Shown piece by piece: positions 54,974 through 63,170 of a stretch of 64,000 bases of DNA. Position 1 is the stretch's first letter; every line of letters starts with the position of its first letter. A program made the translations under genes and the position numbers. Under the pieces are notes generated by a model. That model was given only the letters and a program-made list of their open reading frames with translations, was not told the origin of the DNA and did not search any database. Origin of the DNA: Haematobacter massiliensis (GTDB taxonomy: Bacteria > Pseudomonadota > Alphaproteobacteria > Rhodobacterales > Rhodobacteraceae); the NCBI RefSeq assembly GCF_000740795.1, contig NZ_JGYG01000003.1, positions 62,001 through 126,000 of the forward strand, written 5' to 3'.

Positions 54974-55044
54974 CGGGGGGCGCCCGACGCCGAAGGTGAA
55001 GAATGGCGGCCGGCAGCACCTGTTCGGCGCCTGACGGGGGCGCC
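54957..55044 (+). repeat. Tandem near-identical terminator-like hairpins after scpB
   Basis: The segment ACCTGTTCGGCGCCTGACGG and its following G-tract and GGCGCC occur at 54957-54984 and again at 55018-55044, differing by one G. Each contains GGCGCC-loop-GGCGCC, a six-pair hairpin. The first copy includes the scpB stop codon; the second is followed by TCTTCC. They look like a duplicated terminator or 3'-end stabiliser. Confidence 0.6.
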
Positions 55045-55105
55045 TCTTCCGAGCGGAGCCGACCGTAGCGATCCCTGTCTACGGCGATCCGCGCTGACAC
55101 AACGG

Positions 55106-56251
55106 TCAGGCCGTCTCCCCAAACAATCGCGCATGTTCCTGAAGCGCGAAACGGTCGGTCATGCCCGCGACATAATCAAGCACCACACGGGCAAGCTGCG
55201 TCTCATCGGTCGCGCGCGCCACATCCACCTGCCATTCCACGGGCAGAAGCGCCGGCTCATTCATGAAAAGCGGAAACAGGTCACGCACCACCTGCGTCAC
55301 CCGCGCCCGCTCCTGCATGACGGAGGGGGCGCGATACATGCGTTGGAACAGGAAGGACTTGATCGCCTTCAGCTCCTGAAAGAGCGGCTTGGAGAAGCGG
55401 ATGATCGGCCCGTCCATCGCGCGTATCTCCTCCACCGACTGGGGCCGCGCCGCGGTGAGCCGGTTCCTCGCCACGGCGATCACGTCCTCCACCATGACAC
55501 CGAACACACGGCGCAGCGCCTCGTGCCGCCGTCTTGAGGGGTCGAGGCCGGGATAGATACGGTCCACCTCGGCAAAGGCGGGGCCGGTCAGCGGCAGCCC
55601 CATCAGGTCGTTCTCGTCGAAGAGGCCCGAGCGCAGCCCGTCGTGCAGGTCATGGTGATTGTAGGCCACGTCATCGGCCACCGCCGCCACCTGCGCCTCC
55701 GCGCTGGCATGGGTGGACAGGTCGAGGTCGTAGCCCGCATTCACCTCGGCCAGAGCATAGGAATAGGGCGGCTCCACCGGGCCGTTGTGCTTGGCGATGC
55801 CCTCAAGCGTCTCCCATGTCAGGTTCAACCCGTCGAAATCGGCATAGTGTCGTTCGAGGGAGGTGACGATCCTGAGCGCCTGCGCGTTGTGATCGAACCC
55901 GCCATAAGGTGCCATCAGCTCCGCCAGCGCATCCTCCCCCGTATGGCCGAAGGGCGGATGGCCGAGGTCATGGGCCAGTGCCACGGCCTCCGCCAGCTCG
56001 GTGTTCAGGTCGAGCACGCCGGCGATGGTCCGCGCCACCTGCGCCACCTCAAGGCTGTGGGTCAGCCGGGTGCGGTAGTAATCGCCTTCGTGTTCGACAA
56101 AGACCTGTGTCTTGTGCTTCAGCCTGCGGAAGGCGGAGGAATGTATGATCCGGTCCCGGTCCCGCTGAAAGGGCGAACGGAAAGTGGACATCCGTTCGGG
56201 ATGGAGCCGCCCCCGGCTTTGATCGGGGAGGCAGGCATAGGGCGCGAGCAT
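55106..56251 (-). CDS. dgt: Deoxyguanosinetriphosphate triphosphohydrolase-like protein
   Basis: The 381-residue HD-domain hydrolase cleaves dNTPs to deoxynucleosides and triphosphate. It has RDRDRIIHSSAFRRLKHKTQ, H65 in RTRLTHSLEVAQVAR, and the HD pair H94-D95 in VALAHDLGHPPFGHTGED, the metal site. The product is shorter than the 505-residue Escherichia coli Dgt and belongs to the dGTPase-like family common in alphaproteobacteria, which may prefer other dNTPs. It is divergent from the ErpA-type gene (75-bp gap) and converges with the scpB terminators. Confidence 0.93.
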   Translation of the reverse strand: MLAPYACLPDQSRGRLHPERMSTFRSPFQRDRDRIIHSSAFRRLKHKTQVFVEHEGDYYRTRLTHSLEVAQVARTIAGVLDLNTELAEAVALAHDLGHPPFGHTGEDALAELMAPYGGFDHNAQALRIVTSLERHYADFDGLNLTWETLEGIAKHNGPVEPPYSYALAEVNAGYDLDLSTHASAEAQVAAVADDVAYNHHDLHDGLRSGLFDENDLMGLPLTGPAFAEVDRIYPGLDPSRRRHEALRRVFGVMVEDVIAVARNRLTAARPQSVEEIRAMDGPIIRFSKPLFQELKAIKSFLFQRMYRAPSVMQERARVTQVVRDLFPLFMNEPALLPVEWQVDVARATDETQLARVVLDYVAGMTDRFALQEHARLFGETA

Positions 56252-56326
56252 GGGTCTGCCTGTTCTTGTGCCGTCTTTTGCCCAAACCTATATTGCAGGG
56301 ATGACCGGAATGATACGGGTTTTCCC

Positions 56327-56659
56327 ATGAGTCTGACCCTTCCCCCCAAAGTGACCGACCGGGCCTTTGCCCGCATTGCAGAGATCAACGCCGCAACTGG
56401 AGAGGAAAAGGCGCTCCGCGTGGCGGTGGAGGGCGGTGGCTGCTCCGGCTTTCAGTACGACATCCGGCTGGACGAGGCGACGGCCGACGATCTGGTGATC
56501 GAGAAAGGCGGGTCGCGTGTGCTGGTCGACAGTGTGTCCCTCCCCTTCCTGTCCTCTGCGGTGATCGACTTCTCCGAAGCGCTGATCGGGGCACGGTTCA
56601 CCATCGAGAACCCGAACGCGTCCTCCTCCTGCGGCTGCGGGACGAGCTTTTCGCTCTAG
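56327..56659 (+). CDS. erpA: HesB/IscA-type iron-sulfur cluster insertion protein (ErpA-like)
   Basis: The 110-residue A-type carrier has the three conserved cysteines C39, C102 and C104 (GGGCSGFQY and SCGCGTSFSL) that hold an Fe-S cluster. The rest matches the HesB/IscA family, with LVDSVSLPFLSSAVIDFSEA. It passes clusters to apo-proteins. ErpA and IscA cannot be told apart with certainty from sequence; the position next to dgt, away from an isc/suf cluster, favours ErpA. The start is ATG 56327. Confidence 0.9.
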   Translation: MSLTLPPKVTDRAFARIAEINAATGEEKALRVAVEGGGCSGFQYDIRLDEATADDLVIEKGGSRVLVDSVSLPFLSSAVIDFSEALIGARFTIENPNASSSCGCGTSFSL

Positions 56660-57088
56660 GTCTTCTAGGGTGTTCCAGCCTGCGGGTACTGCGATTCACT
56701 CCTGCGGGAAGGTTTGGCTCGGTTTGACCTGACAGACATCGGGGACCGTGGTCCGGACATCGTAGCCCATACGGACGGGATTGCCGGCAGACCGCATCTC
56801 GCCATCTGCGCTGCAGGCGGACATCCCGGCGGCGTCTGGGCCGATGGCATCGGCGTCAACCCTTCAGGCGGGCCGGAGGCGGGCCTTTGGGAAGCGTTCT
56901 GCACGTGGTGTCAGAGGCTTGGGATAGCGACATCCAGAAGATCGACTGATCTTCCATCCCGGTCGCCAGCACGGGACCAGTGGCACCATAAAACGGGTGA
57001 TCGGATCGCCGAGGGTCATGCAGGCCGGCACGTCTTTGCCAGCCCTGCGCCGCCAAGCCCGGGCGACCAAAGCTCAGGCCACTAAGGC
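56660..57088. other. 429-bp gap with no confident gene
   Basis: An open frame (56714-57085, plus strand) reads MARFDLTDIGDRGPDIVAHT but has no RBS and runs into low-complexity residues. Its composition and lack of family pattern suggest decayed coding or noise. A short stretch GACATCGGGGAC also occurs in the hisC-aroQ gap on the other strand. No terminator with a T-run was seen. Confidence 0.4.
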
Positions 57089-58429
57089 TCAGGCCGCCGA
57101 AAGGCTCACGCTCACCGTGTCACGCCCCTCCGCCTTCGCGCAGAGCAGGGCCTGATCCGCGCGGCGGATGATCTCCGCCGCGCCCTCACGCCCGGCCCCG
57201 GTCGCGACGCCGACGGAGAGCGTCACGAACACGTCTTCGGCCCCGTCAGGCAACGATACCGGCACGGCGGCCGTCACAAGGCGGATATCCTCTGCCATTT
57301 GTTGTGCCTGCGGCAGAGCGGCATCCGGCATCAGCACGAGAAACTCTTCTCCGCCGATACGCGCGAGAACCCCTGAATTGCCGATCGTGGTACCGATGCG
57401 GCGGGCGAGCTCCACCAGCACCGCATCCCCCGCAGCATGCCCCCAGGTGTCGTTCACGACCTTGAAGCGGTCGATATCCAGCGCCAGAATCGCAAAATTC
57501 CGTCCCGCGGCAGAGGTCCGCGCGATCTCCGGCAGGATGTGGCGACGGTTCGGCAGGCCGGTGAGCGGATCTGTCACCGCCAGCCGAAGCCCGGCACGGA
57601 GAGAGGCGCGGCGCCGATCGGCCAGCCGCTTCTGGCGGAGCTGGGCCTGAATGCGGAAGGCCAATTCGGCCTCCGACGCCTCGGCATCTACCACGTCCGA
57701 AGCGCCGAGATCGAACGCCATGGCGCGCGCGGCCCGCGACGTTTCCGGGAACTGAATGCAGATTGCCGCGTCCCTGCTGCTCGGCCGTGAACGAAGGTCT
57801 GACATAAGCTGCAACGCCTCCTCCTCCCGTCCTTCTTCGGCAGTCAGGAGATAGAGGTCAGCCGCATCCTTGCTTCCCAGTGCATCAGCGCGGCCAAGGT
57901 ACTGTGTCCTGCCGCCGCCCAGCGCCGCTCCCAGCCGCTTGCAGACATCGCCAGAGGGTGTGCCAAGCGTAACGACGGCGATATGGGCGGCCGCCTCGAA
58001 GGTCTCCGCAGCTTCCGACAGGCCCAGGCCTGGCACATCCTCCTCAAAATCACCGGCACGATCGCTGGCCCGGAGCAGGCTCCGAAGCCGCGCGAGCAGT
58101 ATCATGTCGTCCACCGGTCGCGGCATCGCATCATCCGCTCCGGCCCGCAATGCGGCCAGCCGCTGATCCCCCCCCGACGCGCCAAGGACGATGACCGGCA
58201 GCCGGCGGGTGCGGGGATCGCGGCGGAGCGTACGGCACATCTCGACGCAGGAGGGCGCGGCAAGTCCGACATCGAGCAGTATGGCGTCCGGCCTGTGGCT
58301 CCGCGCGAGCGTCAGCCCCTGAGCCGCCGTCTCGGCCTGTATCGTTTCATAGCAGGCGGAGGCAAGGCGGACCTTGAGGACGATACGGTTCGTCGCCACC
58401 CCATCCACGATCAGGATTTTTCCGACCAT
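57089..58429 (-). CDS. PleD-like response regulator diguanylate cyclase
   Basis: The 446-residue protein has a receiver domain (starts KILIVDGVATNRIVLKVRLA, phosphoacceptor D53 in DAILLDVGLA), a degenerate second receiver (about 150-275) and a GGDEF domain with GGEEF at 359-363. This order matches PleD of Caulobacter, which makes cyclic di-GMP when phosphorylated. The first receiver has Arg instead of the usual Lys in MPRPVD. The inhibitory RxxD site before GGEEF is replaced by GNSG, so product inhibition is probably lost. It is divergent from the DUF3572 gene. The partner kinase is not in the window. Confidence 0.9.
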   Translation of the reverse strand: MVGKILIVDGVATNRIVLKVRLASACYETIQAETAAQGLTLARSHRPDAILLDVGLAAPSCVEMCRTLRRDPRTRRLPVIVLGASGGDQRLAALRAGADDAMPRPVDDMILLARLRSLLRASDRAGDFEEDVPGLGLSEAAETFEAAAHIAVVTLGTPSGDVCKRLGAALGGGRTQYLGRADALGSKDAADLYLLTAEEGREEEALQLMSDLRSRPSSRDAAICIQFPETSRAARAMAFDLGASDVVDAEASEAELAFRIQAQLRQKRLADRRRASLRAGLRLAVTDPLTGLPNRRHILPEIARTSAAGRNFAILALDIDRFKVVNDTWGHAAGDAVLVELARRIGTTIGNSGVLARIGGEEFLVLMPDAALPQAQQMAEDIRLVTAAVPVSLPDGAEDVFVTLSVGVATGAGREGAAEIIRRADQALLCAKAEGRDTVSVSLSAA

Positions 58430-58514
58430 TCCAATATCCGCCCGCTGCTTGCCGACTGCTTACCGACCTTTTACGAAATTGGTTAAAATTTCCTTTCCGT
58501 GTCAGGAGGCAGTT

Positions 58515-58799
58515 ATGCAGAACGAGCGTGAATCCGCCGAGACGCTGGCCATCGCCGCGCTCGGCTGGCTGGCCGCCGACGAAGAGCGCTGGCAGCGCTA
58601 TCTCGTGGCAACCGGGGCTTCGGCGGAAAGCGTTGCACAGTCTGCGCGCGAGCCGGAGCTTCTCGCATCAGTCATGGATTTCCTGCTGACGGAAGATCAG
58701 CTGGTGCTTGGCTTCGCCGCGGAGGCAGACGTCCGGCCGGAGGCGATCCTGCGTGCCCGCCGACTGCTTCCGGGTGGCGAAACGCTTGACTGGGCATGA
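58515..58799 (+). CDS. DUF3572 family protein
   Basis: The 94-residue protein opens MQNERESAETLAIAALGWLA and continues with a helical pattern including VMDFLLTEDQLVLGFAAEAD, matching DUF3572 of alphaproteobacteria. The function is unknown. The ATG at 58515 has AGGAGG seven bases upstream; the frame extends to 58374 but that part overlaps the promoter of the divergent PleD-like gene. The gene is next to PleD-like in many Rhodobacterales, so a link to cyclic di-GMP signalling or cell cycle is possible but unproven. Confidence 0.85.
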   Translation: MQNERESAETLAIAALGWLAADEERWQRYLVATGASAESVAQSAREPELLASVMDFLLTEDQLVLGFAAEADVRPEAILRARRLLPGGETLDWA

Positions 58800-58810
58800 C
58801 TGGGCATGAC
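58791..58810 (+). repeat. 10-bp tandem duplication across the DUF3572 stop codon
   Basis: TGGGCATGAC occurs twice in direct tandem; the TGA stop of the DUF3572 gene is in the first copy and another TGA in the second. It is probably a slippage product. It does not alter the predicted protein. Confidence 0.75.
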
Positions 58811-58911
58811 GGACGCTCCCCTTCGACCCGGCACGGGAGCGTGAAGGCAATCGCCTTGCCACGCCCCGCCGTAGCAGGCAGGGTTTCCGCGTTGCTCGCG
58901 GAGAAATGACG

Positions 58912-59676
58912 ATGCCCCCCACCATCCCCGATAGTGCCGCGCCCGGTATTGCCGCGATCGTGTTCGACAAGGATGGGACGCTTTTCGACTTCAACGAGAG
59001 CTGGTCCGCGTGGTCTTCGCGATTGCTTGAGGATCTGGCCGGAGGAGACACGGCCCTTGCATCATCCCTTGGAACGGCCATCGGCTACGATCTGTCGCAG
59101 CGCCGCTTCGCCCCCGACAGCATCGTCATCGCAGGCACCCCCAGGGAGATCGCAACGAAGTTGCTGCCTCTGCTGCCGGGTTTCGACATGGCGAGGCTGG
59201 TCGCGCGCATGAACGTGCTGGCGGCGCAGGCCCCGCTGAAGGCCGCCGTGCCGCTCGGCCCGTTGCTGCGGCAACTGAAGCGTCGCGGACTGATCCTCGG
59301 ACTGGCGACCAACGATGCGGAGGCTCCGGCCCGCGCTCATCTGACCGAGGCCGAGGTGCTCGATCTGTTCGACTTCGTCGCAGGTTCCGACAGCGGGCAT
59401 GGCGGCAAGCCGGAGCCGGGAATGCTGCTGGCCTTCGCCCGCACCTTCGATCTGGACCCCGGGCGGGTCGTGATGGTGGGCGACAGCCTTCACGACCTTT
59501 CCGCCGGACGGGCTGCCGGAATGCGGACGGTCGGCGTGCTGACAGGGCCGGCGCGGAGAGCGGACCTGGCCCCCCTGGCCGATGTGGTGCTGCAGGATAT
59601 CGGCGGCCTCCCCGCCTGGCTGGAAGGCGAGGCCCCCCAAACTCCGCTGGAAACCGGCAGGGAATCGGTCTCCTGA
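58912..59676 (+). CDS. HAD family hydrolase (phosphoglycolate phosphatase-like)
   Basis: The 254-residue protein has HAD motif I DKDGTLFDFNESW with both aspartates, motif II in LATNDAE, the motif III lysine in GKPEPGM, and motif IV VVMVGDSLHDLSAGRAAGM. A C1-type cap lies between motifs I and II. It is a small-molecule phosphatase of the Gph/MupP subgroup; the natural substrate is unknown. I chose ATG 58912 because GGAG (58900-58903) lies eight bases upstream; ATG 58906 is only two bases from it. The RBS lies in a possible hairpin (TTTCCGCG...CGCGGAGAAA). Confidence 0.87.
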   Translation: MPPTIPDSAAPGIAAIVFDKDGTLFDFNESWSAWSSRLLEDLAGGDTALASSLGTAIGYDLSQRRFAPDSIVIAGTPREIATKLLPLLPGFDMARLVARMNVLAAQAPLKAAVPLGPLLRQLKRRGLILGLATNDAEAPARAHLTEAEVLDLFDFVAGSDSGHGGKPEPGMLLAFARTFDLDPGRVVMVGDSLHDLSAGRAAGMRTVGVLTGPARRADLAPLADVVLQDIGGLPAWLEGEAPQTPLETGRESVS

Positions 59677-59744
59677 ACCTGACCTTCCGCCAAACCGACG
59701 TCTCCATGTCGCGAACAGGCCACCCTTTCAACTGAAGGAGGAGC

Positions 59745-61241
59745 ATGTCTCTGGCGAGCAATTTGCAGATGGGAAATGTGCCAATGGCGAGCGATGCCGT
59801 GCCCGGACAGATGCCGTGGTCCATGCCGGAAAACCCCGATCCGCCGCCCGCTCCTCTTTCGCCGGAGGATGTCATGCGCATCCGTCGTGCCGCGCTTCGC
59901 CTTCTGGCGGAGCGGGGTGTGGAGCTACAGGGGCTGGAGGGAGAGGCCGGTCTGCGCCGCGCTCTGGACGCAGCCCAGCTGAGGCTCGAGGGCAATGTCG
60001 CGCGGTTCGACCCCGACTTCGTCTCCGAAATGATCGCCCTGGCCCCTGCCGCCTTCCGCATAGAGCCCCGAAATCCTGCGCGCACGATCACCGTGGGCGG
60101 CCGCTACATGCTCTTCGGCGCTGTAGCATCCGCGACCGAGATCTGGGATCTGCAACGCGGGCGCAGGAGTGGGGACCTCGCGGCCTGCGAGGATCTGCTG
60201 CGCCTTGCCCAGAGCTTCAACTGCATCCATTTCCTTGGCGGCTATCCCGTGGAGCCGCAGGACATTCCCCCGCCCATGCGCCACCTTGTCTGCGCAGAGG
60301 CGGCCCTCCGCCTGACGGACAAGGTCATCCATGCCTATCCCCTCGGCCCCGATGCGGTACGGGACGTGATGACGCTGGCGCGGCTCGCCGCAGGTCTGGA
60401 CGAGGCGGAATTCGCCGCGAAGCCGCGGCTTTACGTCAATATCAACTCCGCAGGCCCGCTGACCTTCGATGCGAGCGTTCTGGCCGCCACTCTCTGTGCC
60501 GCGCGCTCCGGGCAGGCGGTAATGGTGACCCCTCTCGTCATGGCGGAGGCCGGCTCAGGGGTTACGGTTGCCGGGATGGCCACGCTTGCGCTCGCGGAAG
60601 CGCTGGCGGTGGTGGCACTGGTGCAGCAGGTCCGGCCGGGAACGCCGGTCATTCTGGGCGCCCTCTCCGCCTGTCTCGGCCCGACCTTCCGGGCGCCGGT
60701 CTTCGGCACCGCAGAGAGCCTTCGGATGACAGAGGCTCTGGCGCAGATCGCGCGGAGCCTTCGCCTGCCGTTCCGGGCGACCGCGGCGTCCACGGCGAAT
60801 ATCGCCGACGCGCAAGCCATGGCGGAAACGGCCAACAGCCTGTGGAGCGGCGTGCGATCCGGCGCGAATATGCTTCAACATGCCGCGGGCTGGCTGTCGC
60901 GCGGGACCGCCGCCAGCGCGGAAAAGTTCGTTCTCGACTGTGAGCAGCTCCAGCTTGTCCAGCGCTACTGGCAGTCCTTTCCCGGCGGGACGCAGGATGA
61001 AAACCTGCTGTCAGGGCTTCCGGGCGCGGGGGGTACGGGGGCTGCCTTCCCTGAGCCCATCACCTCCGACTGGCGACCCTACCCGGTGTGGGAGGAGGAC
61101 GGCGCTCTGTGGGCCAGTGAACGGGCGGCGAAGCGCGCGCGTCGCATCCTCGACGCCTATGAACCGCCCGCCCTCGATCCGGCCCGGGCGGAGGCGATGA
61201 CTGAGTTCGTGGCGAGGCGCAGCCTCGAATGCTCCGACTGA
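59745..61241 (+). CDS. MttB-like trimethylamine methyltransferase family protein (non-pyrrolysine)
   Basis: The 498-residue TIM-barrel protein matches the MttB superfamily (LSPEDVMRIRRAALRLLAER; MAEAGSGVTVAGMATLALAE; MAETANSLWSGVRSGANMLQ; HAAGWLSRGTAASAEKFVLD). True MttB has pyrrolysine at an in-frame amber codon; this frame has no internal TAG, so it is a non-Pyl member, possibly acting on glycine betaine or another quaternary amine with a corrinoid protein. No corrinoid protein gene is beside it. The start has AAGGAGGA optimally spaced. It follows the HAD gene by 68 bp. Confidence 0.88.
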   Translation: MSLASNLQMGNVPMASDAVPGQMPWSMPENPDPPPAPLSPEDVMRIRRAALRLLAERGVELQGLEGEAGLRRALDAAQLRLEGNVARFDPDFVSEMIALAPAAFRIEPRNPARTITVGGRYMLFGAVASATEIWDLQRGRRSGDLAACEDLLRLAQSFNCIHFLGGYPVEPQDIPPPMRHLVCAEAALRLTDKVIHAYPLGPDAVRDVMTLARLAAGLDEAEFAAKPRLYVNINSAGPLTFDASVLAATLCAARSGQAVMVTPLVMAEAGSGVTVAGMATLALAEALAVVALVQQVRPGTPVILGALSACLGPTFRAPVFGTAESLRMTEALAQIARSLRLPFRATAASTANIADAQAMAETANSLWSGVRSGANMLQHAAGWLSRGTAASAEKFVLDCEQLQLVQRYWQSFPGGTQDENLLSGLPGAGGTGAAFPEPITSDWRPYPVWEEDGALWASERAAKRARRILDAYEPPALDPARAEAMTEFVARRSLECSD

Positions 61242-61405
61242 GCATACCTCTCGCACCCGTTTCCGCTGAGGAGCGCGTTCTGGACCGGACTCGTTGCGCG
61301 CGCCCCCTGGCATCCCGAAACCAGCAGGCGCGGAACCGCAGGCCTCCTTCCGTGATACTTTCTTAACCCGGCTATGAAATGGTGCCGCCCAATGGGAGGT
61401 CTTCC

Positions 61406-61987
61406 ATGCACGGACTCTTCAACCGATCTCTGCAATCCTACCTGCGCAACACCTTCGGTCGCGACTTCTGGGGCTCCCTCGCGGCGGAGGCGCGAATCGA
61501 CGCGGAAGGTTTCGAACCGACCGTGGTCTACGACGACGACATTACCTGCCGCATGCTGGATATCGCTGCCGAACGCCTCAATCGGCGGCGCTGCGATCTG
61601 TTGGAGGATCTGGGTACCCATATCGTCTCCGGGCAGGACGGCGGCGCGTTTCGCCGCCTGCTGCGATTTTCGGGTGTCAGCTTTCTCGAGTTTCTGCGCT
61701 CCGTCGACCATCTGCCCGGTTGGGGGCGCCTCGCGCTGCCGGAACTCGATCTGCCGAGGCTGGAGATGGAGGAGCTTGGCGCCGGGCGCTTCCGGCTCAC
61801 CTGTCGGTTCCGACTGCCCGGTGCAGGCCATCTGGCGAGCGGCGTATTGCGCGCCATGGCGGATGAATACGGCGCCCTCGTTCTGATGGAGGAGGTGCAG
61901 GATCTTCCCCATGGCGCAGAGCGGATAGAGATAGACGTGCCCCACTGGTCGCACACGCCCGGCCGGCATTTCGATCTGGCGGGGTGA
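61406..61987 (+). CDS. H-NOX (heme NO/O2-binding)-family protein lacking canonical heme-ligand residues
   Basis: The 193-residue protein has the H-NOX start MHGLFNRSLQSYLRNTFGRD and the fold pattern through residue 150. The usual proximal-histidine column aligns with P104 in VDHLPGWGRL; the nearest histidine (H102) is two residues earlier. The propionate-binding Y-x-S-x-R motif reads C133-x-F135-x-L137. Thus canonical heme binding looks lost. Start ATG 61406 has GGGAGGT eight bases upstream. It is followed after three bases by an H-NOX-associated GGDEF protein, so it probably senses something for cyclic di-GMP control. Confidence 0.85.
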   Translation: MHGLFNRSLQSYLRNTFGRDFWGSLAAEARIDAEGFEPTVVYDDDITCRMLDIAAERLNRRRCDLLEDLGTHIVSGQDGGAFRRLLRFSGVSFLEFLRSVDHLPGWGRLALPELDLPRLEMEELGAGRFRLTCRFRLPGAGHLASGVLRAMADEYGALVLMEEVQDLPHGAERIEIDVPHWSHTPGRHFDLAG

Positions 61988-61990
61988 GTT

Positions 61991-62980
61991 TTGGACCGTG
62001 CCCTTTGCGACATGCGCTTCAGCCGCGAGGCCCTCGCTCGGCTCATGCCGATGTTCCTGTGGATCGACGCTGACATGACGATACGCGCCGCCGGACCGAC
62101 GATTGCCCGCGTCACCGGGCCGGAGCCGCTTGTCGGACGACCGTTCGGGGAGGTGTTCAGCCTCCGCAATGGCTCCCGCGGCATCCGGCTGGAGGACATC
62201 GCCCAGTCCGACGATCCGCGCCTCTACCTTCAGCTCCCCGGACGCGGGGGCCGCGAGCTGAGGGGCATCGCCGTGCCTCTGGGCGGGGGGGAAGTGTTCC
62301 TGAACCTCTCCTTCGGCGTCGGCGTGGCCGAGGCCGTGCGCATGCACGGGCTGACGCAGGCGGATTTCGCGCCGACCGACCTCGCAGTCGAAATGCTCTA
62401 TCTGATCGAGGCGAAGAACGCCGTGATGGGGGAGCTGCGCGGCCGGAACGACCGCCTCCGCACCGCCAAGACCCGCGCAGAGACAGAGGCGCTGACAGAC
62501 CCGCTCACCGGCCTCGGCAACCGGCGCGCGATGGAGCGGGCGTTGGAGGATGTCATCCGCACCGGGACGCCCTTCGCGCTCGTGCACGCGGATCTCGATT
62601 TTTTCAAGCAGGTCAATGATACCCTGGGCCATGCCGCAGGCGACGATGTGTTGCGGGAGACGGGTCGTATCCTGTCCACGCGGCTGCGTCAGAAGGATCA
62701 CGCGGCCCGGATAGGCGGCGACGAATTCGTTGTTGTGCTTCCGGGCGTCACATCCGTGGGGCCGTTGGAGGATATCGCCGCCCGCTTGCGCAACCGCTTC
62801 TCGCGCCGGACCGTGGATGGGGCGACTCCGCTCCGGTTGGGGGCAAGCCTGGGCGCCGTGATCGTCCCGGCCCGGACCGCTGCGACCGGCACCGAGATCC
62901 TCGATGCGGCAGACCGGGCGCTTTATGCCTCCAAACAGGCCGGGCGCGGGCAGCTCTCCGTCAGCATCTTTCCGCCCTGA
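61991..62980 (+). CDS. Diguanylate cyclase with H-NOX-associated (HNOBA-like) sensor domain
   Basis: The 329-residue protein has an N-terminal HNOBA-like domain (LMPMFLWIDADMTIRAAGPT, then GRPFGEVFSLR, ending TDLAVEMLYLIEAKNAVM), a short helical linker, and a GGDEF domain. The latter has LTDPLTGLGNRRAM, DLDFFKQVNDTLGHAAGDD and GGDEF (242-246). The inhibitory site RQKD (233-236) is five residues before GGDEF, so product inhibition is expected. Start is TTG 61991, three bases after the H-NOX stop. HNOBA domains are known to link H-NOX to cyclase output, which is cyclic di-GMP here. Confidence 0.92.
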   Translation: MDRALCDMRFSREALARLMPMFLWIDADMTIRAAGPTIARVTGPEPLVGRPFGEVFSLRNGSRGIRLEDIAQSDDPRLYLQLPGRGGRELRGIAVPLGGGEVFLNLSFGVGVAEAVRMHGLTQADFAPTDLAVEMLYLIEAKNAVMGELRGRNDRLRTAKTRAETEALTDPLTGLGNRRAMERALEDVIRTGTPFALVHADLDFFKQVNDTLGHAAGDDVLRETGRILSTRLRQKDHAARIGGDEFVVVLPGVTSVGPLEDIAARLRNRFSRRTVDGATPLRLGASLGAVIVPARTAATGTEILDAADRALYASKQAGRGQLSVSIFPP

Positions 62981-63170
62981 CCCTTGGCACCGGCTGCCGG
63001 TTCGGTTGCCCATATTGAGCGACATCGGCGGAGATTTGCCGCCCTGTCCACCCCTGTCAGCAGGAGTTTGCTAGTGGTTTTTCGCCGATCTTGCGCGGTG
63101 CACAGGATATTGGATCCTCCCCGAATTGCGAGATCGCGACAAAACACGCCAGCGGCGTTCGAGGGACATC

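Noticed and set aside
54957-55044. 27-28-bp repeats 61 bp apart, same spacing as a CRISPR array
   Set aside because: The first copy is the coding end of scpB, and the intervening DNA is GC-rich like its surroundings. The unit is a terminator hairpin, so local duplication is the simpler reading. It also shows that a 61-bp period alone does not prove a CRISPR array.
56714-57085. Open frame of 123 codons after erpA
   Set aside because: No ribosome binding site, no family pattern and low-complexity C-terminal half; kept as a gap.
59745-61241. Pyrrolysine-containing MttB
   Set aside because: The reading frame has no internal amber codon, and no pyl genes are seen.
61157-63025. 622-residue open frame antisense to the H-NOX and GGDEF genes
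   Set aside because: It covers the opposite strand of two confidently assigned genes and shows no motif.
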